Shown here piece by piece: positions 9,401-19,138 of a DNA stretch of 64,000 bases. A program made the position numbers and the translations under genes. The DNA is from Sternotherus odoratus (taxonomy: Eukaryota > Chordata > Testudines > Kinosternidae). Under the pieces are notes generated by a model. It was given only the letters and a program-made list of their open reading frames with translations, was not told the DNA's origin and made no database searches. Every line of letters starts with the position of its first letter. Position 1 is the stretch's first letter. Where the stretch lies: positions 2,557,001-2,621,000 of the forward strand of contig JAVMKO010000006.1 in the NCBI GenBank assembly GCA_032164245.1. Direction: 5' to 3'.

Positions 9401-11209
9401 CCTGACCTGGAGGGACATGCTAATGCAAGAGTGGGCAAACTATGGCCTGGGGGCCACATCTGGCCCACAGAACCGTCCTGCCCAGCCCCTGAGCTCCTAG
9501 CCTGGAAGGCTACCCTCAGCCCCTCTCCCACCTTCTCCCCTTCCTCGCAGCCTCAGCCCACCTCATGGGCAGAGCAGCTGTGCACTCCTGTAGGGCTGTA
9601 TGTCTGACTCTGTGTGGAGCCAGACACAGTGCTCTCAGCAGCCTGGTAAGGGGGCCTGGGGAGGAGGGAGGATGGATAAGGGTCAGGGCGTCCTGGGGGG
9701 CACTCAGGACAGGGGATGGTTGGATGGGGTGGAGGTTCTGGGGGTGGTGCATGGAGGGGTTGGATAGGGCATGGGAGTCCCAGGGGTTTGTCGGGGGGCA
9801 GGGGAGTGGGCAGGGCAGTCTGGGGACAGGGAGCGGTGGGGGCATTGGACAGGCATGGGAGTCCCAGGGACCTGTCAGGGGGCAAAGGAGTGGATAGGGG
9901 TCAGGGTAGTCAGAGGACAGGGATCAGGGGAAGTTGGGTGGAGTCCGGGGGGGCAATTAGGGTGGAGAGGTCTCGGGAGGGGATGGTTAGGGGCTAAGGA
10001 GCAGGGGGGCTTAGACAGGGGATGGGTCCCAGAGGGTGGGTAGGGGCAGAGATGTCTGGAGGGGGCAGTCGGGGTCAAGGAGCAGGGCAGGTTGGATGGG
10101 TCAGGGATTCTCAGGGGGGCAGTTAGGGGATGAGAAGTGGGAGCGGTTGGTCGGGAACAGGGCCAGACTGTTTGGGGAGGCACCGCCTTCCCTACCTGGC
10201 CCTCCACACAGTTTTGCAACCCCAATGTGGCCCTTGGACCAGAAAGTTTGCCCACCCCTGTGTTAATGCATGACTTTTTAACACCACTTAATTTCACCAA
10301 TACTCCTTACCTTTCCAGACAAGCAAATAGTCCAGCTTTTCCTCCTACAGCACAAAGTACTTTAGGAGCACAACGTGGCCGTGTCGTCAACACAGTCTGA
10401 TGGGAAAGTCTATGCTCAGGCATAAAGTGGTATTTTAGGGCTTCATTCAGTAGATGTTTACAAGTATGGTCATCACGAATAAGATGGTTTGCTTCATACA
10501 ACCTGGTAAGAAACTTAACACTCAGCAGTGGCAACCGCACATAGTGTAGCAGCTGTGCTAAGTACTTCTGTCGCTCCTGTACATCATACTTGATCCAAGA
10601 CTCCAGTGCATAAAAAACTGTCTCTTCTGTGACAACATTCAAACAGTCATTTGAAACAATTTCATCTAATTCAGCATGTGTAAGCTCAAAAAATTCTTCA
10701 GTCTGACAAACATCTTCAAAATTCTGACAAATGTATTTGTTAGCAGCCAAGTAGAGGTCATGGCAGCCATACGTCTCTGCGAAACGAGAAATCCCAATGC
10801 AATTGCCAGGATCTAGCTGGCTTTCAAGAAACGTGCAACATTCCTTTAGTACAAGTTTGATCTGAAGAAGATTTGCAGCTGGAAGAAGTGACTCGACAGT
10901 GTCCTGCGAGATGAATACAGTCCCGGTGTATGCATATTCCACGATCGCCTGCAGTGCTGCCTCGTCAATGCACTGGAACTCTACCTCGGAATTCTCTTTC
11001 TCTGAAAGATTTCCAGTAAACATGGCTTTGAAATACGGGCTGATGCTAGCAAGTACCACTTTGTGCGCATGGATCTTGACATCGCCGACTCTGAGAATAA
11101 TGTCACACAGCTCGTGATGTTGGCGAAGGAGGTTCAAGCCTTGCAAAAGCTGTTCAGAATGTAAGTGGGTTAAATTGGCAAGCATGTAGGATGGAGACGA
11201 CTGGTCCAT
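3005..11209 (-). CDS. KLHL28: Kelch-like protein 28 (BTB-BACK-Kelch), two coding exons, 3' end outside window
   Basis: KLHL28 is a Kelch-family substrate adaptor: the BTB domain pairs with Cullin-3 in an E3 ubiquitin ligase and the Kelch propeller selects targets. Coding exon 2 is 11209-10311 and exon 3 is 3448-3005, spliced in phase 2 (CTGGAAAG joined to TGTTGAGATG reads L-E-S-V-E-M). The 447 complete codons visible cover BTB (about residues 20-130), BACK (135-237) and Kelch repeats from about residue 284. The vertebrate protein is about 571 residues as I know it, so roughly 124 are missing to the left. The start is the ATG at 11209, whose following residues (MDQSSPSYMLANLTH) match the known KLHL28 N-terminus. 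An in-frame ATG also exists in exon 1. No stop or frameshift is seen, so the gene looks functional. Confidence 0.95.
4951..5200. repeat. 43-bp GC-rich minisatellite inside hAT element
   Basis: The landmark CGCGCGCTCG recurs at 5011, 5054, 5097 and about 5140, so the unit is 43 bp with about five copies. It is almost pure G+C with dense CpG. Frames stay open on both strands (Arg/Ala/Pro/Gly-rich), which reflects composition and not coding. Confidence 0.88.
5330..5868. repeat. about 60-bp G-rich minisatellite inside hAT element
   Basis: The phrase GGGGTGAGAGACCTGGCTGG recurs about every 60 bp with eight to nine copies, joined by runs of 7-12 G. Length of the G-run is the main difference between units. 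The G-runs give strong G-quadruplex potential on the plus strand. Confidence 0.88.
5869..5990. repeat. short tandem repeat of GTTCATGTGTAGTGAACAGG type
   Basis: The words GTTCATGTGTAGT and GAACAGGTGTTCATG alternate through this stretch, making a 15- to 35-bp compound repeat. GTTCA and TGAAC are mutually complementary, so single units can pair. It is the third array in the same hAT element. Confidence 0.75.
6327..7800 (+). repeat. GC-rich interspersed repeat with proline-rich open frame (LTR-like head)
   Basis: The first about 300 bp (TTTTACCTTAAGAATA followed by GGGCAGGGAGCTGTGC and AACCCTCGTCAGG) is homologous to 12960-13200, so it belongs to an interspersed family; the CCTTAAGAATA(A)A word resembles a retroviral-type poly(A) site region. 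Beyond it, a frame open from about 6387 to 7142 has a Pro/Glu-rich stretch with repeated R/H/Y-Y-W/P-E-E-P-L-x-L-P units, then a 44-bp minisatellite. I do not recognise the family and find no protease, RT or transposase. Confidence 0.5.
7336..7660. repeat. 44-bp minisatellite
   Basis: The unit GCTCAGCCCTGCCTGAGGGC plus CTGAGCCCCTAGCTATTGACCAGT repeats about six times with few differences. The words CCTGAGGGCCTGAG and GCTCAGCC are internally self-complementary. It lies in the downstream half of the 6.3-7.8 kb GC-rich repeat. Confidence 0.9.
9426..10260. mobile_element. non-autonomous hAT element
   Basis: The left end CAAGAGTGGGCAAACTATGG pairs with the complement of the right end CAGGGGTGGGCAAACTTTCT. 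The 8-bp flanks TGCTAATG (9418-9425) and TGTTAATG (10261-10268) are a target duplication with one mismatch. The interior (about 9600-10150) is G-rich degenerate repeat of GGGGCAGGG/GGATGGGTCAGGG type with no transposase. It stops 50 bp before the KLHL28 exon 2 donor. Confidence 0.88.
10311..11209 (-). CDS. KLHL28: KLHL28 coding exon 2 (BTB and BACK domains)
   Basis: The exon contains 299 codons plus two bases. The acceptor TTTGTTTGTCACAG abuts the ATG at 11209, and the donor is GGAAAG|GTAAGG. BTB features are visible: H-x-L-C-D-I near residue 32, the A-H-K-x-V-L-A motif about 48, S-x-Y-F-K-A-M-F and Y-T-G about 94. The BACK domain follows (G-I-S-R-F-A-E-T-Y-G, the V-x-E-E-T-V-F-Y-A-L-x-W-I segment, and L-L-x-x-V-R-L-P-L-L). 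The first Kelch strand (V-L-C-A-V-G-G-K) ends the exon. Two bases after the donor an in-frame TAA would end unspliced read-through. Confidence 0.96.
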
Positions 11210-11464
11210 CTGTGACAAACAAAATTTTAAATATGTTACTCAGCGTTTTATTTTAAAGAGTTTCATTATCCATTTCACTTAGGCCTCAAACCATTAAATA
11301 GCCAACATTTAAAAAAATCAAATGTATTTTTCATCATTCTTGTTGTTATTTTAATGATTGCATTATGCTCTAATTCGACAAATAAAACAAATGTTTTGCT
11401 TTCCGATTTTCACAAACTAGCAAAGTGTTTTTCTTATGCACATTAAAGTCTAAGGTATTCTCAT

Positions 11465-11488
11465 TATATATATATATATATATATATA
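11465..11488. repeat. (TA)n microsatellite
   Basis: A 24-bp uninterrupted TA dinucleotide run, self-complementary and likely polymorphic in length. Confidence 0.95.
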
Positions 11489-11789
11489 GTCTTTCCATTA
11501 CAGAACTTGTATTTTGGGCCTTACCTACCTGATAGTGTGCTTAAACCGGGACTTTGCATCAAATATACCCTCAACACAACCACAGTGATGGAATCAAAAC
11601 AATTAAGAGACTATGTTCATTTTGGACAGAGCTTTGAAGTTCATAAACTTGTCCAAGTAATATGAGATGCAGTTCACTGCCCTTTTGTCAGGTTGATGCA
11701 CAAATGCCCTTGTTTGAAGAAATCTGCCTAACATCCATTTGAACACTTCAAAGTCAATGAGCTGTACTAATAATTCTCTTTAGTGAATA

Positions 11790-12121
11790 CAGTAGAACCT
11801 CGGAGTTACGAACATCTCAGGAATGGAAGTTGTTCGTAACTCTGAAATGTTCATAACTTTGAAGAAAACGTTACGGTTTACAACTAAACACTGTTTACAA
11901 CTGAACATTGACTTAATATAGCTTTGAAACTTTACTATGCAGAAGAAAGATGCTGCTTTCTCTTTATTTTTTAGTAGCTTATGTTTAACACAATAATAGA
12001 CTGCCTTTTTTGGGGGGGGGGTCTCTGCTGCTGCCTGATTGTGCACATCCAGTTCCAAATGAGGTGTGTGGTTATCTGGTCAGTCCATAGCTCTTGTGTT
12101 CACAATTCTGAGGTTCTATTG
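11790..12121. mobile_element. Tc1/mariner-type non-autonomous element
   Basis: The left end CAGTAGAACCTCGGAGTTAC and the complement of the right end CAATAGAACCTCAGAATTGT form degenerate TIRs, flanked by TA on both sides (11788-11789 and 12122-12123). Near the left end, GTTACGAACATCTCAGGAAT is followed by GTTCGTAACTC, giving an additional sub-terminal hairpin. No transposase is present; a short minus-strand open frame inside is not a recognisable protein. Confidence 0.78.
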
Positions 12122-12839
12122 TATTGAGCAAACCTTGTGAAGAGGAAACAATTGCTACACATGTCCTGGGAGGACAGCAGTGCTATGCACTCTTCAAAAT
12201 GTAATATTCTGCAAGGAGGTTCAATATCTTCCACAAGGAGGTTCAATATCTTCCTCCTCCTTTCACAGGAGCTCTTGGGAGGATTCATTATTTAGAAAGT
12301 GCCTTGAAAAGTTCTCAAACATTATTAAATTAAATTATTGTACTTTTAGAAAAGAATGGGAGTGCATATTCCAGAATCCCTTATTTCAAAATCATTTCTA
12401 AAAACAATTACAAGGGGCCATTCTGTCTACAAAACTATTTTTCTTATAGTGACAGACTGACAATATCTTGAACAAACCATATGAAATTAAGATAAACTTT
12501 ACTGAATTAAATTAAACCTTATTGAATTAGGGTTAATACCTCTGAGGTTCCGTGTATTAAAAATGCAATTGTGTTTTATTGTGGCATTGTACATACTTTC
12601 TAGAGAAGGTATGCTAATAAACTTCTTCTGTTATCAACACCTTGAAGCGACTGCTTTGGAGAGGCTCACATATATTAGTTCAGACTGGATTCTCCAAGGA
12701 CCAAAGGCCAAAGAAATAGGTTTTGAATAATTAGCCTAATTTTAAACTGGCTCATGGGCTTTCTTCCTGCACCAACAAATGGTTGGGACCCCAGTCTACA
12801 AAGAACCTCAATCCTTAGCATAGCATTGAAAAGACTGGG

Positions 12840-13330
12840 TGCTTTTTTCTGAGCTGAAGTTGTAATGAATTTGTAACCAAAAGGAAACCATTTGGATGGG
12901 AGGTTGGAGGACTGCTCCTGCCAGAATCCATGTTAGGGTGATGTCTGGAAAGCTTATTAGCATGTGTGTAGGTTCTTTTATTGTTTGTAATATGTTTTCT
13001 TGGTAGTGCCTTTTACCTTAAGAATAAAGAAGCTTGCAAAGGAAGTGTTTTGTGGTATCTTATAACTGTAGCAAATGTACCTGTGTTAACCGTCTCTGAA
13101 GAGGAAGTAAGCAGGTGTCCATCAGCAGCCTGTCTGTGCTGGGGATAACACGGTGTAGGCAGGGAACCACTCACCCTGGCAAAACCCTGGTCAGAAGGCA
13201 AAGAGACACGTTTCCACCCAGAAAGGCAAGGGGGGGGGGGGGGGGCGCTTGGAAGCCTGAGAGTGGGTGCCCAGGCTGAACCACTGAGGGGAAATACAGC
13301 TGCACTTGCACTTAACTCTGACACTTATTA
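12840..13330 (+). repeat. interspersed repeat, LTR-like, related to 6.3 kb
   Basis: The segment TTTTACCTTAAGAATAAAG, then GTGTAGGCAGGGAACCACTC and AAAACCCTGGTCAG, aligns in order with 6355-6540. AATAAA at about 13021 looks like a poly(A) signal, and a G-run of about 15 lies at 13230. Shared order over about 250 bp shows a common interspersed family; calling it an LTR is a guess from the poly(A)-like word. It ends at the head of the next element. Confidence 0.5.
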
Positions 13331-13629
13331 TTTACTAGCATAAGTGCCCGGCGCTGCTCGGGTCAGTCGGAGGTGGGGAGGTGGCAGACAGCTGACACCC
13401 CCTGACCAACCCCAACACCCACCCCTCACCCCTCACCCACCCCAACACCTTCCCACCCCCCCAAGCAAACCGGACACCCCCACCTCACCCCCCGACCGAA
13501 TCCGACACCCCCACCTCACTTACCGTCCCACCAAACCCAACTCAGATCCGTCGCAGGGGGGGAGGGGGCCCAGAGCCGAGGGATTCCGGGGACCTTCGCA
13601 GGTGGGGGGGGGGGGCAGTGAGCTGATGT

Positions 13630-16030
13630 AGTCCGGGGTTCCGTTGGGAGGGGGGAGGGGCAGAGAACTGAGGGATCTCTGGGGTTCCGTTGGGAGGGGG
13701 GAGGGGCAGTGAGCTGAGTGATCTCCGGGGTTCCGTTGGGAGGGGGGAGGGGCAGTGAGCTGAGTGATCTCCGGGGTTCCGTTGGGAGGGGGGAGGGGCA
13801 GTGAGCTGAGTGATCTCCGGGGTTCCGTTGGGAGGGGGGAGGGGCAGTGAGCTGAGTGATCTCCGGGGTTCCGTTTGGAGGGGGGAGGGGCAGTGAGCTG
13901 AGTGATCTCCGGGGTTCCGTTGGGAGGGGCAGTGAGCTGAGTGATCTCCGGGGTTCCGTTGGGAGGGGGGAGGGGCAGTGAGCTGAGTGATCTCCGGGGT
14001 TCCGTTGGGAGGGGGGAGGGGCAGTGAGCTGAGTGATCTCCAGGGTTCCGTTGGAGGAGGGAGGGGCAGTGAGCTGAGTGATCTCCGGGGTTCCGTTGGG
14101 AGGGGGGAGGGGCAGTGAGCTGAGTGATCTCCGGGGTTCCGTTGGGAGGGGGGAGGGGCAGTGAGCTGAGTGATCTCCGGGGTTCCATTGGGAGGGGGGA
14201 GGGGCAGAGAACTGAGGGATCTCCGGGGTTCCATTGGGAGGGGGGAGGGGCAGAGAACTGAGGGATCTCCGGGGTTCCGTTGGAGGAGGGAGGGGCAGTG
14301 AGCTGAGTGATCTCCGGGGTTCCGTTGGGAGGGGGGAGGGGCAGTGAGCTGAGTGATCTCCGGGGTTCCGTTTGGAGGGGGGAGGGGCAGTGAGCTGAGT
14401 GATCTCCAGGGTTCCGTTGGAGGAGGGAGGGGCAGTGAGCTGAGTGATCTCCGGGGTTCCGTTGGGAGGGGGGAGGGGCAGTGATCTGAGTGATCTCCGG
14501 GGTTCCGTTGGGAGGGGGGAGGGGCAGTGAGCTGAGTGATCTCCGGGGTTCCGTTGGAGGAGGGAGGGGCAGTGAGCTGAGTGATCTCCGGGGTTCCGTT
14601 GGGAGGGGGGAGGGGCTGTGAGCTGAGTGATCTCCGGGGTTCCATTGGGAGGGGGGAGGGGCAGAGAACTGAGGGATCTCCGGGGTTCCGTTGGAGGAGG
14701 GAGGGGCAGTGAGCTGAGTGATCTCCGGGGTTCTGTTGGAGGGGGGAGGGGCAGTGAGCTGAGTGATCTCTGGGGTTCCGTTGGAGGAGGGAGGGGCAGT
14801 GAGCTGAGGGATCTCCGGGGTTCCGTTGGGAGGAGGGAGTGGCAGTGAGCTGAGTGATCTCCGGGGTTCCGTTGGGAGGGGGGAGGGGCAGTGAGCTGAG
14901 GGATCTCCGGGGTTCTATTGGGAGGGGGGAGGGGCAGAGAACTGAGGGATCTCCGGGGTTCCGTTGGAGGAGGGAGGGGCAGTGAGCTGAGTGATCTCCG
15001 GGGTTCCGTTGGAGGAGGGAGGGGCAGTGAGCTGAGTGATCTCCGGGGTTCCGTTGGGAGGGGGGAGGGGCAGTGAGCTGAGTGATCTCCGGGGTTCCGT
15101 TGGGAGGGGGGAGGGGCAGTGAGCTGAGTGATCTCCGGGGTTCCGTTGGGAGGGGGGAGGGGCAGTGAGCTGAGTGATCTCCGGGGTTCCGTTGGGAGGG
15201 GGGAGGGGCAGTGAGCTGAGTGATCTCCGGGGTTCCGTTGGGAGGGGGGAGGGGCAGTGAGCTGAGTGATCTCCGGGGTTCCGTTGGAGGAGGGAGGGGC
15301 AGTGAGCTGAGTGATCTCCGCGGTTCCGTTGGGAGGGGGGAGGGGCTGTGAGCTGAGTGATCTCCGGGGTTCCATTGGGAGGGGGGAGGGGCAGAGAACT
15401 GAGGGATCTCCGGGGTTCCGTTGGAGGAGGGAGGGGCAGTGAGCTGAGTGATCTCCGGGGTTCTGTTGGAGGGGGGAGGGGCAGTGAGCTGAGTGATCTC
15501 CGGGGTTCCGTTGGAGGAGGGAGGGGCAGTGAGCTGAGGGATCTCCGGGGTTCCGTTGGGAGGAGGGAGGGGCAGTGAGCTGAGTGATCTCCGGGGTTCC
15601 GTTGGGAGGGGGGAGGGGCAGTGAGCTGAGTGATCTCCGGGGTTCCATTGGGAGGGGGGAGGGGCAGAGAACTGAGGGATCTCCGGGGTTCCGTTGGAGG
15701 AGGGAGGGGCAGTGAGCTGAGTGATCTCCGGGGTTCCGTTGGAGGGGGGAGGGGCAGTGAGCTGAGTGATCTCCGGGGTTCCGTTGGGAGGGGGGAGGGG
15801 CAGTGAGCTGAGTGATCTCCGGGGTTCCATTGGGAGGGGGGAGGAGCAGTGAGCTGAGTGATCTCCGGGGTTCCATTGGGAGGGGGGAGGAGCAGTGAGC
15901 TGAGTGATCTCCGGCGTTCCGTTGGAGGAGGGAGGGGCAGTGAGCTGAGGGATCTCCGTGGTTCTGTTGGGAGGGGGGAGGGGCAGTGAGCTGAGGGATC
16001 TCCGGGGTTCCGTTGGAGGAGGGAGGGGCG
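13630..16030. repeat. 46-bp minisatellite, about 50 copies
   Basis: The consensus GTGAGCTGAGTGATCTCCGG plus GGTTCCGTTGGGAGGGGGGAGGGGCA repeats about 50 times, with 45-bp variants (TTGGAGGAGGG) and a variant carrying CAGAGAACTGAGGGATCTC. Since 46 is one more than a multiple of three and the minus strand lacks stops in all frames, translation cycles through three peptide phrases and stays open for more than 700 codons in two minus-strand frames. This is repeat translation and not a gene. Confidence 0.95.
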
Positions 16031-16247
16031 AGCTGAGCGAGTGCGGTGTCTGTTGGAGGGGGTATTATGACATCATCAGCACCTAACCGCCCAGCTGATG
16101 TGATTGGCCCTGAAAGACTTTCACCCCTGGGGGGCGTCAGAGGTGAGATCCGAAAATTTTTCGACCCTTACCAAGATCTAGACCCCAAGACCCCTCACTG
16201 TACCAAATTTCAAGTCTCTGGCTCAAACGGTGCGGGAGGAGTTCGCG

Positions 16248-16297
16248 GTCATACGTACATACATACATACATACATACATACACTCATACATACACC
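16248..16297. repeat. (ATAC)n microsatellite
   Basis: Tetranucleotide ATAC run near the 3' end of copy A, also present but shorter at the same position in copies B and C, so it is part of the element. Confidence 0.9.
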
Positions 16298-16532
16298 ACT
16301 TGACTTTTATATATATAGATTAAATAACTATAACACCCCTAGACTCTAGAGTATAATTCTGTTTGTTGTTTTTATAGTTATTGGTTCATAAACCACAAAA
16401 GTAACTCCTTTGTTTACTATTTTATTTCAGCCAGAATTATTAAATTTGTGGTGGGAAAAAAAGTGTCAGACTGCTAAAAACTGAGGCAATAGAATTTCCT
16501 TCTCAGATTATGATTAGACAGATTCTACCCTC

Positions 16533-16720
16533 TTAGGCTACATCCAGATGTGCTTTACTGGTATAGGAATACTAGCACAATATACCAGCAAAGTGCTCCT
16601 AGTGAGGATGCAACTATACAAGTTTCGTACCAGTATAATAAAACCATCCCCTACAAATGAAAGAAACTGGTAAAAGTGCACATATCCCGGCACAGCTGCA
16701 TGCACACTGAGGGCTTCTGG
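16533..16720. mobile_element. possible degraded MITE
   Basis: TTAGGCTACATCCAGATGTGC, then AGCAAAGTGCTCCTAGTGAGG, resembles the interior of TAGGCTA(T)GTC-type MITEs that are common in turtle DNA. No matching opposite end or target duplication was found. Confidence 0.3.
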
Positions 16721-17136
16721 TTGCACAAGCTATCTCTGTCAGGAATCACACTTCTTTCCTCTACAGGCAGAAATCTGTGGTGCAGACCAGGCCCTACTAC
16801 ACTCTGAAAGCCCACTGAAATCAATGGGTTTTGAGGAAAAAATTGGCCAAATTTTAAATTCTGATTTTGCCATCATTATCCATTTATTCATGCATAGCTG
16901 CTCCTAGCATCAGCCATAAGGGTTATGCAAAGAGGAAAGAAGACGTTTAAACCTAGATATTGTGAATAAAAAAGGATGATAAATCAAATGGAAGGAAACA
17001 TTTTAAATTGTAAACTTTTCAAGCATTCCATGAATGTGTCCCGATTGTTATACTCCATATTTTCACCTCTTCCTTGCTCAGCTTGTTTAAATACAATGGC
17101 TGAGACTACAACTGACAGATCCATTCTTAAAGAAAA

Positions 17137-17215
17137 TGGGGAATACTTGAAGCACCTTAGAGACTAACCAGTTTATTTCAGCATAAGCTTTTGTGGGCTA
17201 TAGCCCACTTCATCG
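17137..17215 (+). repeat. interspersed repeat, same family as 27.0-kb fold-back arm
   Basis: The stretch AGCACCTTAGAGACTAACCAGTTTATTTCAGCATAAGC... CCCACTTCATCG matches 27050-27118 closely. It is a single arm with no partner here. The family is abundant in amniotes, but I cannot name it with confidence. Confidence 0.7.
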
Positions 17216-18419
17216 CTATTCTTAAACCTGTCAGATCCACTCTTGTTCATGACCCCAGATAAAATACATATGAACACTGTGGCCGTCAGATTTCTGTATT
17301 TTAAATAAATCAGCATTTCATCTGTTAAACTGACTACAAAACTTCATTTTGCTTCTTGTAAACTGATACTAAAAAGTAAGGACTTGTGGTCACTGCCAAG
17401 TTTCTCTTCACCACTTTTATAATTCCCTGACACCTAATTTGCAGAGCAGAACACCAGTGAAGTACTGAATCTGGAGGGAGACAATTATCTGACAATGTTT
17501 AAATATAGAACATAGCAGCTGCTAGCAAAGAGGTGAAGAACCACAACCAAAGTAAAAACAATTTTGTGCAGGAAAATACACAAGTTTACCCCTTTCCTAC
17601 TATCATCTTGTATCAGGTTTTTAAGCAAACCCTTCACTACAATTCTCTGAAAATAAGATTGTGACAATTGGTCACTGACTTTGCAGTATTCACAAGCTTA
17701 GTGATGCAATCGAGCTGCTAACGCCCCTGCATCTTTTCTTTTTATTTCCTTTAGCTAAGTGTATTTGTTTACAGGGGTTATTTTTCTTTGCAGAATCCAA
17801 TAGAAGCTAACCTATGAAGCCAACAACATCCTGAAAGATGATGGCTAGAGAACCAGAATCATTAGTGTGATAGGGAATAAATCCCAGATCCTGCAAAAAC
17901 GTGTGCATGTAACTTTGCCTGTGAGCATTCCCACAGAATTAAATGTGACGACTCACATTTGTGTTTACCACATATAACAAAGCCAGTGATCGTCAAATAA
18001 ACAACCCTGCACATAATCTGCATATCTTTATTTAGGTTGTTAGCCATAAAGTCAGAACAAGGTACTTTCACTAGTGAGAGAAATGTGCCTATTCAAATAA
18101 CTTGCACTTAGCAAAGTACTGTTCCTATAAAACATTTAGATGAACTGTTGTGTCCTATAGGGTCCCTTCTAAGGACAAAAAATAAAATGGAAGTACAATA
18201 AATACCAACAGAATTATTGTTAGGAAAGTCATGATTATCTTGGAAAAGTTATATTAAGTTTGCTTAACCTATAAATTATCCCCCTTTCACAAATATTATG
18301 TAATGACCCCAATTATCTACATGGGATTTTCTTTACATGGGAATAATTGGAAGTAAGGGCTCAAGTGCCTATTCCAGGTCAAGGGAATTTTGAAATGCCT
18401 CCCCCAAATCCTCATTTGT

Positions 18420-18545
18420 ACTATAAAACCATAGAATCACAGCACATGACTACTTAGGCCTTCTTCTGTCTAGTAGAGGCTTGTTCCCTATTGTACATTC
18501 AAGAGCTTCACCAAGTTTAATTTTAAATTTCTCAAGCAACCACAA
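18420..18545 (-). mobile_element. CR1 LINE 3' fragment (antisense)
   Basis: The start, CCATAGAATCACAGCA, and the body resemble the 3' end of a CR1 read in reverse (AGAATCATAG-type tail). It is short, diverged and 5' truncated, the usual CR1 state. Confidence 0.45.
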
Positions 18546-19138
18546 TGCAGTACATGTACATACACACACACCCTTCATATCCTATGTGTCAAATTACAAT
18601 GAAAAAAATACCACCCTAAACATTGTGTAGCATAAACCTTCTTGTTTGTGCGTCTTAATTTTATTCTAACTCTGATACAGACCATAATATAGAAAAGGAA
18701 ATATGCAACAAATAAATCACGATTTCAGACAAGGTTACAGCAGAAGAAATTAAGAGCAAATTGCCTCTTATTTAACTTCCTCCAGAAGCACAGCTTTGGA
18801 AAATATGCTAGAAGCACACACATGTGGCCCTTGGGTACCACTACAATACAAATAATATCTCTATATTGACAAATTCCCCACACTATGGACTGGTTGAAAC
18901 TTAACAGGTCTGCTCCATTTCTAGATTCTATGAACAAATCATAGGACACTAAAGACAGAACTACCTTCATCCCCTCCAGACTGGATTACTGAATAGTCTT
19001 TACTTAGGGTTATTGTTAAAGACAACTCTGAAGAGTCAATTATAACAAAAGGCCTACCTACTTGGTGAAGTGGTATGGTGTTAGCATATTGTACTTGTTT
19101 TGCCAGATCCACACTGCTTCCCCATCTACTTTCAGGTA

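Larger units (their letters stand above)
3449..10310 (-). other. KLHL28: KLHL28 intron 2
   Basis: This 6.9-kb intron separates the BTB/BACK exon from the Kelch exon. It holds the hAT element at 4868-6152, the GC-rich repeat at 6327-7800 and the hAT element at 9426-10260. In 3449-4867 and 7800-9425 I see only AT-rich intronic sequence with no gene, RNA or confident repeat. The second hAT element ends only 50 bases from the exon 2 donor. Confidence 0.9.
13334..16320 (+). mobile_element. unclassified repeat element, copy A, with large minisatellite
   Basis: The head ACTAGCATAAGTGCCCGGCG runs into GCTGCTCGGG, an imperfect palindrome around CCCGGC/GCTCGGG. A C-rich block (CCCCCGACC... repeats) and the 46-bp array follow. 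The tail (16030-16320) has GTGATTGGCCCTGAAAGACT, GGGGGGCGTCAGAGGTGAGA, TGTACCAAATTTCAAGTCTC, an ATAC microsatellite and CTTTTATATATATAGAT. The head and tail recur at 54382-55122 and 55124-56292, which fixes the element boundaries. No protein domain was recognised, and no TIR or convincing TSD. The tail style (accaaatttcaagtct..., tetranucleotide run) recalls 3' ends of some non-LTR or Penelope-like elements, but that is not established here. Confidence 0.75.

Noticed and set aside
9516..10300. Pro/Gly-rich open frames on both strands
   Set aside because: They lie in the G-rich interior of a hAT element bounded by TIR and 8-bp TSD.
13516..15876. Two minus-strand open frames of 786 and 762 codons
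   Set aside because: Both are translations of the 46-bp minisatellite in different frames; no unique sequence, no splice or promoter support.
13630..16030. Regularly spaced repeats resembling a CRISPR array
   Set aside because: Units are contiguous with no unique spacers, and the genome is clearly vertebrate.
16085..16130. Hammerhead-ribozyme-like words (CTGATG...GAAA) in copy A tail
   Set aside because: The full CUGAUGA core is absent (CTGATGTG) and no matching three-stem arrangement could be drawn.
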